Notes: generated by a model not told the origin, from the sequence alone. A stretch of 64,000 bases of DNA from Streptomyces smaragdinus (GCF_009604385.1 NZ_WEGJ01000013.1:97566-161565), one strand, 5' to 3'; counted from the first letter of the stretch, positions 8,397-17,546 are shown. A program made the numbers and translations.

Positions 8397-9164
8397 TCAC
8401 CACCCCTGCGGATACAGCTCGAAGCCCACCGCCAGCTCCGTGCCCAGCTGCTCGCCGGCGCCCCGCAGCATCTGCTCGATGAACTCCCGCGCGTACTCCC
8501 GGGGCTCCTTCTCCACCCCCAGCCCCTCGATGTACGCCCGGTGCTCCGCCAGCGACGCCACCGCCTTGGCATACGGATCGTCCGACACCCCCACCGCGTG
8601 CGTCGCCCGCGGCGAGCCCGCCACCGCCACCCAGCGCACCCCGCCCCAGGGCTCCAGCCCCTCCTCGGTCAGCTGCTCCGGGAAGATCCACCGGTTCCCC
8701 GCGCACCCCGCCGCGTCCAGCGTCGTACGGCCCACCGCCCGGTGGTCCGGCGTGTTCCACGGGGAGCCCGGCCCGGGGCCCCAGGTGTCGTGGTGGTTCA
8801 GCGTGATCAGCAGCTCCGGCCGGTGCCGCCGGATCGCCCCGACCAGATCGCGGCGCAGCGCCACGCCCTCCTCGATCACCCCGTCCCGGTGGTCCAGGAA
8901 CTCCACGGCGCGCACCCCGACCACCGCGCAGCTCGCCCGCTGCTCCTCCTCACGGACCCGCGTCGCCTCCGCCGGGGCCATCCCGTCGATGCCCGCCTCG
9001 CCGCGCGTCACGAGCAGATACGCGATCTCCTTGCCCTGATCCGCCCAGTGCGAGACCGCCGCCGCCGCTCCGTACTCCATGTCGTCCGGGTGCGCGACGA
9101 TCGCCAGCGCCCGCTCCCAGTCCTCGGGCATCGTCTCCAGTGGTCCAGCCGTCGAAGTCGTCAT
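8397..9164 (-). CDS. PIG-L family Zn-dependent deacetylase
   Basis: LmbE/MshB-fold amide hydrolase of 255 aa that would remove acetyl groups from an N-acetylated sugar or conjugate. The zinc motif AHPDD is at 24-28 and the third ligand lies in NTPDHRAVG. The HHDTWGPGPGSPW segment is typical of the family. The start is the ATG at 9164 (MTTSTAG); upstream in-frame codons code for low-complexity sequence. The physiological substrate is unknown: mycothiol synthesis normally uses a different, dedicated paralogue. It is followed on the same strand by the MerR gene, but that gene has its own promoter. Confidence 0.88.
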   Translation of the reverse strand: MTTSTAGPLETMPEDWERALAIVAHPDDMEYGAAAAVSHWADQGKEIAYLLVTRGEAGIDGMAPAEATRVREEEQRASCAVVGVRAVEFLDHRDGVIEEGVALRRDLVGAIRRHRPELLITLNHHDTWGPGPGSPWNTPDHRAVGRTTLDAAGCAGNRWIFPEQLTEEGLEPWGGVRWVAVAGSPRATHAVGVSDDPYAKAVASLAEHRAYIEGLGVEKEPREYAREFIEQMLRGAGEQLGTELAVGFELYPQGW

Positions 9165-9273
9165 GCCCGCAAGCGTGGCACAGCCCCCACCCGGTCGGAT
9201 GGGGGCTGTGGACGGCGGCGGCGCTGTGGACAACGCCGCTACCCGGACGGGTGAGGCCGGACCGGCCCGCCGC

Positions 9274-10599
9274 CTACTTCAGACCGGAGTCCAGCGCGTT
9301 GATCAGCTCACCGTCGGCCGTGTCCCCGTCGAGCGACCAGATCATCGCGCCGCCGAGCTTCAGGTCCTTGATGAACTTCGTCTTGGCCGTGACCACCTTC
9401 GGGTCGTCGTACGTCCAGAAGGTGTTCCCGTCGAACAGCCACGCGTGACCGTTCGCGTCGTCCCGGTAGAGGGTGAACTCCCCGGCCGCCAGGCGCTGCT
9501 TGAGCACCTTGTAGTCCTCGGAGCCCGCCTCCCACGTCGCGGGAGCCGCGGCCGCCGCGGGCTGCTGGTAGCCGTCGCCGCCACCGGTGACACCGGTCCA
9601 GCCGTGACCGTAGAACGGCACGCCCACCACGATCTTGCTCGCCGGGGCGCCCCGGCGCCGCCAGTCGTTCACCACCTGCTCCAGGCTGTCGTCGGGCGAG
9701 TGGATCGCCGACTGCTGGTTGGTGGTCTTCTCCCACGGACCGTGCAGGTCGTAGCCCTGCAGATTGCCGAAGTCGAGCAGCTCGAAGACCTTGCGGGCCT
9801 CGATGCCGGCGTCGATCGCGGCGGCGTTCGCGGGCAGGAAGGCCGAGAGCTGGTAGTGCTTGTGCTGCCTGGCGCCCTCGACGTTCAGCTGCTTGCGGAA
9901 CTCCGCGAGCATCGCCGTGAAGTTCTGCTTGTCCTCGGGGCGGTAGACGGTGTCGGCGTCGCCGGGCCAGTTCGGCCACTCCCAGTCGATGTCGATGCCG
10001 TCGAAGAGGCCCTTCGCGGAGCCCTTGCCGCCCTTGCCGTCGAGCAGCGGCAGGTTGCCCTTGATGTACAGGTCGACGCAGGACGCGACGAGCGCCTTGC
10101 GCTTCTCCGGGGTGGCCACGGCGTTCGAGAAGTTCGTCGACCAGGACCAGCCGCCCAGCGAGATGAGCACCTTGAGCTTCGGGTACTTGCGCTTCAGCTC
10201 ACGCAGCTGGTTGAAGTTGCCGGCCAACTTCTGCTCGGCGGTGTCCGCGACACCGTCGACCGAGTTCTCGGCGTCCATCGGCCGCTGGTAGTCGGCCCAC
10301 GGGTCGCCCTCGCCCGGGACGGGCTCGAGGAAGCACTTGCCGTCGGCGTTGATGTTGCCGAACGCGTAGTTGAGGTGCGTCAGCTTCGCCGCCGTACCGC
10401 TGGTCACCAGGTCGTTGACCTGGAAGTCGCGGCCGTACACACCCCATTGGGTGAAGTATCCGACGCGCTTGTACGAGGCGGAGTCCCGCCCGCCGTGGCC
10501 GTCGTGGCCCCCGCCGCGGGCGTCGGCGATGGTCGGGGTGAGCACAACTGACAGGGCGCAGCCGGCGACGGCCAGCCGGCTGAGGAGTCTTCGGCGCAT
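9274..10599 (-). CDS. Secreted GH18 chitinase
   Basis: Endo- or exo-chitinase of 441 aa cleaving beta-1,4-GlcNAc polymers. The signal peptide (MRRRLLSRLAVAGCALSVVL, ending about A27) is followed directly by a GH18 barrel. The catalytic motif DGIDIDWEW is at 200-208, with E207 as proton donor; SLGGWSWS (147-154) is the conserved beta-3 motif. No chitin-binding module is attached. I used the ATG at 10599 with GGAAG upstream; the ATG at 10632 would add 11 charged residues before the signal peptide. Transcription is predicted from the dre-containing promoter at 10668-10696, so it should respond to amino-sugar availability through DasR. It is a likely partner of the LPMO at the left edge. Confidence 0.95.
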   Translation of the reverse strand: MRRRLLSRLAVAGCALSVVLTPTIADARGGGHDGHGGRDSASYKRVGYFTQWGVYGRDFQVNDLVTSGTAAKLTHLNYAFGNINADGKCFLEPVPGEGDPWADYQRPMDAENSVDGVADTAEQKLAGNFNQLRELKRKYPKLKVLISLGGWSWSTNFSNAVATPEKRKALVASCVDLYIKGNLPLLDGKGGKGSAKGLFDGIDIDWEWPNWPGDADTVYRPEDKQNFTAMLAEFRKQLNVEGARQHKHYQLSAFLPANAAAIDAGIEARKVFELLDFGNLQGYDLHGPWEKTTNQQSAIHSPDDSLEQVVNDWRRRGAPASKIVVGVPFYGHGWTGVTGGGDGYQQPAAAAAPATWEAGSEDYKVLKQRLAAGEFTLYRDDANGHAWLFDGNTFWTYDDPKVVTAKTKFIKDLKLGGAMIWSLDGDTADGELINALDSGLK

Positions 10600-10667
10600 G
10601 GGCGCTCGCTTCCGTTGGTGAGACGGGGACATGGGAAGTCGGTGACGTCAGGGTCGTACTGCAGCGC

Positions 10668-10696
10668 ACCGTATTGGCCTAGACCAAAGTGGTCAA
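10668..10696 (-). promoter_or_regulatory. Chitinase promoter with DasR-type (dre) operator in the spacer
   Basis: On the minus strand TTGACC (10696-10691) and TACGGT (10673-10668) are exactly 17 bp apart. The spacer contains TTGGTCTAGGCCAA (10687-10674), a near-perfect dyad of the dre type bound by DasR, the GlcNAc-phosphate-responsive GntR repressor of Streptomyces chitin genes. Binding there would occlude RNA polymerase. The expected leader is about 60 nt. Confidence 0.8.
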
Positions 10697-10785
10697 GGGT
10701 TCCCGCGCACGGCCGCTTCCGGCGAGGCACGGCCAAACCGGACGTCATACCCTGAAACCGCTGTGACCAGGCCGAGGAGGTGTGC

Positions 10786-12120
10786 ATGCCCGCAGCGCTC
10801 GAACTGCACGAGCTGCTGGACGGCAACGACGTCCCCGGTATCCAGGCCTGGCTGGCGGATAACCCCCCGCACGTGATCGCCGACGAGGTGGCCCGCGCCG
10901 ACGACGTACGCTCCGTGCTGCTCTTCCGGCTGCTGGACAAGGAGAGCGCGCACGAGGTCTTCGAGGAGCTCGACCGCGTCGACCAGCACAAGATCCTGGA
11001 CGCCCTGCGCGACCAGACCTTCCGCGACATCGTCGAGGAGATGGACCCGGACGACCGGGCCCGCCTCCTCGGCGAGGCCCCCGCGAACTTCACCGCCCGG
11101 GTGCTCGCCGGCCTCAGCCCGCACGAGCGCTTCCTGACGGCGCAGCTGCTCGGCTACGAGCAGGACTCCGTCGGCCGCTACATGACGCCGGAGATGGTCC
11201 TGCTGAAGGAGCACTCCACGGTGGGGGAGGCGCTGGCCCGGGTCCGGGAGGCGGGCGCGCACGCGGAGACCATCTACACCCTGCCCGTCGCCGACTCCTC
11301 CCGCCGCCTCACGGGCATCGTCTCCCTGCGCGACCTGGTTCTCGCCGAGCCCGGCGAACCCCTGGCGGGACTGGTGGACACCGAGGTCGTACGGGCCCAC
11401 GCCACCGACGAGGTGGAGGCCGCCGCCCGGCTGATGCAGGACACGAACCTCCTGGACCTGCCCGTGGTCGACAGCGAGGACCGGGTCGTCGGCCTGCTCA
11501 CCATCGACGACGCCCTCGAGGTGATCGAGGAGGCCGACACCGAGGACATCGCCCGGCAGTACGGCCAGAGCCCCGTCGAGGGGCACTACATGTCCGTCCG
11601 CGTGGTGACCCTCGCCCGCTCCCGGATCGTCTGGCTCTTCCTGCTGATCGTCGCGGCCACCATGACCGCGAAGGTGCTGCAGGTCTTTGAGGGCGAGCTG
11701 GAGCAGGCCACCCAGCTCGCCGTGTTCATCCCGCTGCTCGTCGGCACGGGCGGCAACGTCGGCGCGCAGGCGGCGACCGGCGCCGTGCGCGCGCTGGCGG
11801 TGGGCGAGCTGCGGCCCGGGGACGTGCTGCGGCTGGGCTGGCGCGAGGCCCGGGTGGGCTTTCTGCTGGGGCTGGGGCTGGCGATCGTCGGCTCGGTGCT
11901 GGCGACGGTCATGACCGACCGGGAGATCGCGCTGACGGTGGCCCTGTCGATCATCGCGATCTGCGCCTGGGCGGCCGTGGTCGGCTCCGCGATGCCCCTG
12001 CTGGCCAAACAGGTGGGCATCGACCCGGCGGTGATCTCGGCCCCGCTGGTCACCACGCTGGTCGACGCGACGGGTCTGGTGATCTACTTCCTGATCGCCC
12101 GCGTGGTGCTGGGACTCTGA
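10786..12120 (+). CDS. mgtE: MgtE-type Mg2+ channel/transporter
   Basis: 444-aa membrane protein that admits Mg2+ (sometimes Co2+). It has the MgtE N-domain of helical repeats (about 1-125, LLFRLLDKESAHEVFEEL), a CBS pair (about 130-250) that senses Mg2+, a plug helix, then five membrane helices (about 275-444) with the conserved PLLVGTGGNVGAQAATGAVRALA. I used the ATG at 10786, preceded by GAGGAGG at ideal spacing, rather than the GTG at 10780. It is transcribed alone and divergent from the chitinase. The roughly 90-bp leader is too short for an M-box riboswitch, so control is probably by the CBS domains. Confidence 0.93.
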   Translation: MPAALELHELLDGNDVPGIQAWLADNPPHVIADEVARADDVRSVLLFRLLDKESAHEVFEELDRVDQHKILDALRDQTFRDIVEEMDPDDRARLLGEAPANFTARVLAGLSPHERFLTAQLLGYEQDSVGRYMTPEMVLLKEHSTVGEALARVREAGAHAETIYTLPVADSSRRLTGIVSLRDLVLAEPGEPLAGLVDTEVVRAHATDEVEAAARLMQDTNLLDLPVVDSEDRVVGLLTIDDALEVIEEADTEDIARQYGQSPVEGHYMSVRVVTLARSRIVWLFLLIVAATMTAKVLQVFEGELEQATQLAVFIPLLVGTGGNVGAQAATGAVRALAVGELRPGDVLRLGWREARVGFLLGLGLAIVGSVLATVMTDREIALTVALSIIAICAWAAVVGSAMPLLAKQVGIDPAVISAPLVTTLVDATGLVIYFLIARVVLGL

Positions 12121-12243
12121 CGGCCTTACGGGACAGGGGTCGTGGCCTGCGCGGCCATACGGTCCGTAAATCTCACCCCCGAGCTTGCGGCGTCCATCAC
12201 CGGTTGCCAAGCTCTTGCGGACTGTCAAGCTTTGGGAGCAGAT

Positions 12244-12996
12244 GTGCCGTTCGGTGAGCAGCCCGCCTATCTACGGGTGGCCGGTGACCTGCGCAGGAAG
12301 ATCGTGGAGGGTGAGCTGCCGCCCCATTCCCGGCTGCCGTCCCAGGCGCGGATCCGCGCGGAGTACGGGGTCTCCGACACCGTGGCCCTCGAGGCGCGCA
12401 AGGTGCTGATGGCCGAGGGGCTGGTGGAGGGGCGCTCGGGCTCGGGGACGTACGTACGCGAGCATCCGGTGCCCCGGCGGATCGCCCGTAACGGCTACCG
12501 GACCATCGGCGACTCCTCGCCGTTCCGCCAGGAGCAGGCGGACGAGCGGCTGGCCGGCAGCTGGGAGTCGACCAGCCGGCAGGTCGCCGCGGACCGCGAG
12601 ACGGCGAACCGGCTGTGCGTCGAGCCGGGCGAGCGGGTGATGCGCACCGAGTACGTGTTCCGTGCCGGGGGCGAGCCGGTGATGTGCTCGACCTCCCACG
12701 AACCCCTCGCCGTCACCGGCCGCACGCCCGTGATGCTGCCCGAGGAGGGTCCGCTGGCGGGGCGCGGGGTCGTCGACCGGATGGCCGCGATCGACGTGGT
12801 GGTCGACAACGTGCTGGAGGAGGTCTGGGCCCGCCCCGGCCTCGCGGAGGAGACCCTGGCGCTGGGGGGTATTCCCGGACAGCTGGTGCTGGTGGTGTCC
12901 CGGACGTTCTACGCGTCCGGCAGGCCGGTGGAGACGGCCGACGTCGTGACCCTCGCCGAGCGCTACCGCGTCGCCTACCACCTGCCCGTGAAGTAA
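12244..12996 (+). CDS. GntR-family (HutC/UTRA type) transcriptional regulator
   Basis: 250-aa regulator with an N-terminal winged HTH (YLRVAGDLRRKIVEGELPPHSRLPSQARIRAEYGVSDTVA, about 9-75) and a UTRA ligand domain (about 90-245, ending VVTLAERYRVAYHLPVK). I chose the GTG at 12244, with GGGAG upstream; in-frame sequence before it has no family similarity. The effector is unknown. CTTGCGG occurs twice in the leader, 30 bp apart (12184-12190 and 12214-12220), a possible regulator contact. Confidence 0.87.
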   Translation: MPFGEQPAYLRVAGDLRRKIVEGELPPHSRLPSQARIRAEYGVSDTVALEARKVLMAEGLVEGRSGSGTYVREHPVPRRIARNGYRTIGDSSPFRQEQADERLAGSWESTSRQVAADRETANRLCVEPGERVMRTEYVFRAGGEPVMCSTSHEPLAVTGRTPVMLPEEGPLAGRGVVDRMAAIDVVVDNVLEEVWARPGLAEETLALGGIPGQLVLVVSRTFYASGRPVETADVVTLAERYRVAYHLPVK

Positions 12997-13205
12997 CGCT
13001 CCGCCGCTCCCGGGGGCCGCTCGTGTCCCTGTTCCCACGTTGGCAAACCCGTGTCTCAAACTGTTCGAACACGGTGACGATTAAGGCGCCGCTTTGTATA
13101 AACTCGTATCCGTCGCGTGAAGGCCGGGCGTAAGCTCTGGCATATGCGCATCAGGGGATCACGCCGCTTAGCCGCGCGTGCGGGAGAGTTGCCGGGGGAC
13201 GGGCG

Positions 13206-13385
13206 ATGAGCGACGGATCGGCCCTGCCGTGGGCGGTGGTCCGCCAGGACGACAACGGCAACCGGTATCGCGTCGGCCGCTACGCCACCAAGGCGGAGGC
13301 CGAGCGGATAGCGGCCCGGTTCGAGAGCGGCGGGCACAAGCAGCTCTATCTGGTGGAGCGCGTTCCCGACGGTTCGGGCGGCTGA
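13206..13385 (+). CDS. Small SPOR-like domain protein, 59 aa
   Basis: Short ORF MSDGSALPWAVVRQDDNGNR... to ...LYLVERVPDGSGG. PWAVVRQDDNGNRYRVGRYAT followed by KAEAERIAARFE and KQLYLVERV matches the beta-alpha-beta-beta pattern of the small SPOR-domain-like proteins annotated widely in Streptomyces. SPOR domains bind denuded peptidoglycan, but this one has no signal peptide or membrane helix, so it is probably cytoplasmic and its role is unknown. The start is ATG behind GGGGGACGGGCG. Codon use has the strong third-position GC of neighbouring genes. Confidence 0.75.
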   Translation: MSDGSALPWAVVRQDDNGNRYRVGRYATKAEAERIAARFESGGHKQLYLVERVPDGSGG

Positions 13386-13507
13386 TACCGCCCGAACGCC
13401 CCTGTTTACCCCCTCGTCACACTCGGCGTCCGGTCTGTCCCGGAATTGTTACCGACGTCCCGTGAGAAACGTCTCAAATCGGGTATCTCATAACTAATCC
13501 CCCGATT

Positions 13508-13981
13508 GTGGACAGGGATGTGGTCGGCGTGACACAAGCCGCTGATGCAGCGGAATCCTCATACGCAATCCGCGCCGCCCTGGTGCCCCCGGACGGACCC
13601 GTCGAGTGGTCCTTCCCCGCGGACCCGGGAGCGGTGCGCACGGCCCGCGCGGTGGTCCGCGAGACCCTGCGCAGCTGGCAGCTCGACCTCCTCACCGATC
13701 TGACGGTCCTCCTCGTCAGCGAGCTGGTCACCAACTCCCTGCGCTACGCCGACGGCCCCATCGGCGTCCGCCTCACCTGCCTCGCCGCGGGCCCCCTTCC
13801 CGCCGCCCTGCGGGTCGAGGTCTCCGACCCCCTGCCCGACCTGCCGTGTCTGCGCGTCGCCGGACCGGGCGACGAGGGCGGCCGCGGACTCCAGCTCGTC
13901 GCCGGTACCGCCCGCAGCTGGGGATCACGTTCGGGTGTCGTAGGCAAAACGGTGTGGTTCGAGCTCCCCCTGGCTGGTTAG
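13508..13981 (+). CDS. RsbW/anti-sigma-type ATP-binding regulatory protein
   Basis: 157-aa HATPase_c protein of the anti-sigma kinase-like family. It has the N-box VSELVTNSLRYADGPIGV (about 65-82) and the G-box DEGGRGLQLVAGTARSWGSR, ending GKTVWFELPL. The C-terminal motifs are almost identical to those of the last domain of the multidomain phosphatase encoded just downstream, which suggests common ancestry or a shared partner. No STAS antagonist or sigma factor gene is adjacent. The GTG start at 13508 is chosen; the real substrate is unknown. Confidence 0.82.
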   Translation: MDRDVVGVTQAADAAESSYAIRAALVPPDGPVEWSFPADPGAVRTARAVVRETLRSWQLDLLTDLTVLLVSELVTNSLRYADGPIGVRLTCLAAGPLPAALRVEVSDPLPDLPCLRVAGPGDEGGRGLQLVAGTARSWGSRSGVVGKTVWFELPLAG

Positions 13982-14116
13982 AAGAAGGGGGGAGCGGCTG
14001 ACCCTGGCCGGCTCCGGGAACCAAGCGCAGTACGGGGGCATGTTCTGAATGGCCGTTCCTGTCGCATACTCGGGCCTACGCGTACCCGGAGCAGGAAGAG
14101 CAAAGGGGGAGGTCGC

Positions 14117-16537
14117 GTGACGGAACAGCTGTGGCAGAGCAGTCTGCCGGGCTCGATCTACGACCACGTCCAGGTGGCGTCGTTCTCCCTGGGCCCCGAC
14201 GGTCGTATCGAACAGTGGAGCGACCGGGCCGCCGAGCTCTTCGGCATCACGGCCGACCAGGCGGTGGGCGACGACCCCCTCCAGGTGCTCATCCCGCGCC
14301 AGATCCGCGACGGAGCGGCGGACACCATCGCCGGCATCCTCGACGGACACGAGTGGACCGGGCTGGTCCCCTTCGGCCGGAGCGGCCGGACCGAGGGCAT
14401 CGCCGAGATCTACGTGATGCCCACCCGCGCCGGCGGCGGCAGACGCGGCGCGGTGTGTGTCGCCGTCGACGTCTACGCGCTGCGCCGGATCGAGACCGAC
14501 CTCGCCGCCTCCCAGGCCGTGTTCGGCCAGTCCCCGATGGGCTTCCTCCTCTTCGGTACGGACCTCAGGCTCATCCGCGTCAACGAACGCTTCGCCAGCG
14601 CCTTCGGCCTGCCCCCCGACACCCATGTCGGCCGCACCGCCCAGGACTACCTCCCGCGCGCCGAGGCGGAACGCTTCACCGCCGCCTGCCGCCAGGTCCT
14701 GGAGTCCGGCGACCCCGTCACCGACATGCAGATCCTCGGCCCCTCCCCCGAGGAGCCGCAGCGGCTGCGCTGGGCGGTGTCGATCTACCGCGTGCACAAC
14801 GGCTCCGGCCACCCCATGGGCGTCGCCGCCATCGCCACCGACGTCACCGGCCGGCGCCGCGCCGAGAGCGAGGCCGCCTCCGCGCGGCGCGGGCTGGCCC
14901 TGCTCAACGAGGCCGGCGCGCGGATCGGCTCCACCCTGGACCTGGAGACCACCGCCCGCGAGCTGCTCGACGTGACCGTCCCGCAGTTCTGCGACATGGC
15001 CTGCGTGGACCTGTACCAGAGCCTCCTCGACGGTGACGAGGGCCGGCCGGGGACGGGTGACGGCAGCGCCGAGCTGCGGCGGGTCGCGTTCGCCTCCGCC
15101 GTCTCCGACACCCCGGTGACGGCCGTCGGGTCCAGTCACCGCTTCACCTTCCACTCCCCGTACGCGAGCGCGCTGCGCACCGGTCAGGTGCAGGTCGTCG
15201 CCGCCGGCGAGGAGGACGCGCACGTGCGGACGACCCTCGCCGTGCCGCTGGTCGCGGGGGACACCGTGGTGGGGCTCGTGCAGTTCTCCCGTACCAAGGG
15301 CAGCGAGGACTTCGGGGAGCGGGACACCGCCCTCGCCGTCCAGATCGCCGCGCGGGCGGCGGTGTGCATCGACAACGCGCGGCTCTACCGGCGCGAGCAC
15401 TCGCGGGCGCTGATACTGCAGCGGAGCCTGCTGCCGCCGGGGGATCCGGAGGCCGCGGGGCTGGACATCGCGTGCCGGTATCTGCCCGGGAACACGGCCA
15501 CCGAGGTGGGCGGCGACTGGTTCGACGTGATCGAGCTGCCCGGGCACCGGACGGCGCTGGTCGTCGGGGACGTGATGGGGCGCGGGCTGCGGGCCGCGGT
15601 GGCGATGGGGGAGCTGCGGACGGCCGTGCGGACGCTGGCGCTGCTCGATCTGGAGCCGGCCGATGTGCTGACGGCGCTCGACGAGATCGCCAGTGGGCTC
15701 GGGGACATGTCCGAGGTCTATATGGCGACGTGCGTGTACGCCGTGTACGACGCCGTGACGCGGCGGTGCATGATCGCCAACGCGGGGCATCTGCCGCCGA
15801 TGGTCGTCGAGCCGGGGGAGCCGCCGCTGCTCCTCGAGGTGCCGTCGGGGATGCCGCTGGGCGTGGGCGGGGAGCCGTTCGAGGAGGTCGAGGTCGAGCT
15901 GCCGGACGGGGCGATGCTGGCGCTGTACACCGATGGGCTGGTGGAGTCGCGCGATCATCCGCTGGACGAGGGGCTCGAGGCCTTCCGCAAGGCGCTCACC
16001 GGGGCGCCGCGGGCGTTGGAGGACGTGTGCGATCACGTGCTCGACACGTTGCACACGCGGCACGGTGAGGACGACGTGGCGATGCTGCTCGCCCGGGTGC
16101 GGGCGCTGCCGGCGGACAGTGTGGGGGACTGGAAGCTGGACGCGGAGCCGAAGTCGGTGGCCCGGGCGCGGGAGCTGGCGCGGGCGCAGCTTCTCGCGTG
16201 GGGGCTGGACGGGCTCGTCGACACGTCGGAGCTGCTGGTGTCGGAGCTCGTGACCAATGCGCTCCGGCACGGGGAGGGGGAGATCCGGCTTCGGCTCCTT
16301 CTCGACCGGACGCTGGTGTGTGAGGTCTGGGACGCGGCGCTCCGCCAGCCTCGGCGGCGGCGGGCGCGGGATACGGATGAGGGGGGGCGGGGGCTTCAGC
16401 TGGTGTCCCTGCTCAGCAGCAGCTGGGGGTCGCGGCGTACGCCTCAGGGGAAGACGGTGTGGTTCGAGCTCGCCCTCCCGGGGGAGGGGGTGGCTCCTCC
16501 GGGGGACGCGGTCGAGGCTCTGCTGTCGGTGTTCTGA
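14117..16537 (+). CDS. PAS-PAS-GAF-SpoIIE phosphatase-HATPase multidomain regulator
   Basis: 806-aa cytoplasmic signalling protein. Order: PAS 1 (about 15-110), PAS 2 (about 130-245), GAF (about 265-425), PP2C/SpoIIE phosphatase (about 450-660, GGDWFDVI, VVGDVMGRGLRAAVAMGEL, YTDGLVESRD) and a C-terminal RsbW-like ATPase (about 670-795, ELVTNALRHGEGEIRL, DEGGRGLQLV). This RsbU-plus-RsbW combination is frequent in Streptomyces and probably controls an anti-anti-sigma protein in response to a small molecule or redox signal. GGGGGAGG precedes the GTG start. The 135-bp gap after the stand-alone ATPase gene allows either co-transcription or a separate promoter. Confidence 0.92.
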   Translation: MTEQLWQSSLPGSIYDHVQVASFSLGPDGRIEQWSDRAAELFGITADQAVGDDPLQVLIPRQIRDGAADTIAGILDGHEWTGLVPFGRSGRTEGIAEIYVMPTRAGGGRRGAVCVAVDVYALRRIETDLAASQAVFGQSPMGFLLFGTDLRLIRVNERFASAFGLPPDTHVGRTAQDYLPRAEAERFTAACRQVLESGDPVTDMQILGPSPEEPQRLRWAVSIYRVHNGSGHPMGVAAIATDVTGRRRAESEAASARRGLALLNEAGARIGSTLDLETTARELLDVTVPQFCDMACVDLYQSLLDGDEGRPGTGDGSAELRRVAFASAVSDTPVTAVGSSHRFTFHSPYASALRTGQVQVVAAGEEDAHVRTTLAVPLVAGDTVVGLVQFSRTKGSEDFGERDTALAVQIAARAAVCIDNARLYRREHSRALILQRSLLPPGDPEAAGLDIACRYLPGNTATEVGGDWFDVIELPGHRTALVVGDVMGRGLRAAVAMGELRTAVRTLALLDLEPADVLTALDEIASGLGDMSEVYMATCVYAVYDAVTRRCMIANAGHLPPMVVEPGEPPLLLEVPSGMPLGVGGEPFEEVEVELPDGAMLALYTDGLVESRDHPLDEGLEAFRKALTGAPRALEDVCDHVLDTLHTRHGEDDVAMLLARVRALPADSVGDWKLDAEPKSVARARELARAQLLAWGLDGLVDTSELLVSELVTNALRHGEGEIRLRLLLDRTLVCEVWDAALRQPRRRRARDTDEGGRGLQLVSLLSSSWGSRRTPQGKTVWFELALPGEGVAPPGDAVEALLSVF

Positions 16538-16541
16538 CGGT

Positions 16542-16560
16542 TCTGGGGCTCCGCCCCAGA
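16542..16560 (+). terminator. Hairpin after the SpoIIE-family gene
   Basis: TCTGGGGC-TCC-GCCCCAGA, a perfect 8-bp stem with 3-nt loop, 4 bp after the stop. This GGGGCTCCGCCCC form is recurrent downstream of Streptomyces genes. Confidence 0.75.
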
Positions 16561-16567
16561 CCCCGTT

Positions 16568-16700
16568 TCGGCGCTTCGCGCCTTGGCCTCAAGCGCCGGC
16601 CGGGCTGATAGTGGTGCTTGTTGCGTTGCGTCTCCGGGTGGCGGTAGGGATATCGGCGCTTCGCGCCTTGGCCTCAAGCGCCGGCCGGGCTGATAGTGGT
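16568..16700. repeat. Perfect 48-bp direct repeat, two copies 85 bp apart, each with a hairpin
   Basis: 16568-16615 and 16653-16700 are identical over 48 bp. Each contains the hairpin GGCGC-TTC-GCGCC followed by a CTCAAGCGCCGGCCGGGCTG element, a sequence type widely dispersed in Streptomyces intergenic regions. The gap 16538-16757 between convergent genes holds nothing else that I recognise. A role in termination or transcript 3'-end stability is possible. Confidence 0.8.
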
Positions 16701-16757
16701 TTGTCGCGCTGTGTCTCCGCTTGCCGGTCGGGCGTACGGGAGTCGAATCGCCTGTGG

Positions 16758-17510
16758 TTACGCCGCCTTCCCCGACGTGATCGACGACACCGTCCCCCCG
16801 CCGTTCTTCAGCGCCGCCAGCCGCGATTCGATCTCCGTCTTCTCCGCCATCTCGTCCAGCGACTCGAACTGCGCGTCCAGCGACGATGCCGCCAGTTCCG
16901 ACTTGCCCAGCGCGCGGGCCTCCTCGCGGCGGATCTTGTCCTCGAAGCGGCCCAGTTCCGAGGTGGGGTCCATGACGTCCATCGACTTCACCGCGTCCAG
17001 CATCTGGTTCTGGGCGTCGGCCGTGCGGGCGCGGGCCACCAGGGAGTCGCGTTTGGCGTTCAGGTCCTGCAGTTTCACCTTCATCGCCGACAGGTTCGTC
17101 TTGAGCTTGTCGACCACCTCCGTCTGGGAAGTGATCATCGGCTGGGCCGCCTTCGCCTCGCCCTCGTGGCGGAGCTGGCGGTCCAGGGCGACCCTGGCCA
17201 GCTGGTCGAAGTGGTCCGCCTGGGTGGCGTCGCCCCCGGCGCGGAGTTCGTCGGCCTTCCGGCTCGCCGCCAGGGCCTTGCCGCCCCACTCCTCGGCCGT
17301 CGAGACGTCCTCGCGGTAGTCCTGCTCCATCAGGCGCAGGTTGCCGATCGTGGTGGCCACCGCCTGTTCCGCCTCGCGGATGTTGTTCGAGTAGTCGCGG
17401 ATCAGCTGGTCGAGCATCTTCTGCGGGTCCTCGGCCTGGTCGATGAGCGCGTTGATGTTGGCGCGGGCCAGCTGGAGGGTGCGGCCGAGGATGGTCTGCT
17501 TGCCGGTCAT
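16758..17510 (-). CDS. PspA/IM30 family membrane-stress protein
   Basis: 250-aa, almost entirely helical protein of the PspA/Vipp1 (ESCRT-III-like) family that coats and stabilises the inner membrane. N-terminal RTLQLARANINALIDQAEDPQKMLDQLIRD (about 10-39) is the characteristic amphipathic first segment, followed by long coiled coils to about residue 200. It lies 36 bp downstream of the TPM-domain gene on the same strand. This pairing is common in actinobacteria and suggests a shared envelope-maintenance role. The start is ATG behind AAGGAG. Confidence 0.93.
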   Translation of the reverse strand: MTGKQTILGRTLQLARANINALIDQAEDPQKMLDQLIRDYSNNIREAEQAVATTIGNLRLMEQDYREDVSTAEEWGGKALAASRKADELRAGGDATQADHFDQLARVALDRQLRHEGEAKAAQPMITSQTEVVDKLKTNLSAMKVKLQDLNAKRDSLVARARTADAQNQMLDAVKSMDVMDPTSELGRFEDKIRREEARALGKSELAASSLDAQFESLDEMAEKTEIESRLAALKNGGGTVSSITSGKAA

Positions 17511-17546
17511 GGTCGAAGGACTCCTTGGTGTCGGTGAGGTGGGTGT

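Noticed and set aside
10697..10785. M-box/ykoK-type magnesium riboswitch before mgtE
   Set aside because: The leader is under 90 nt and I see none of the required paired elements.
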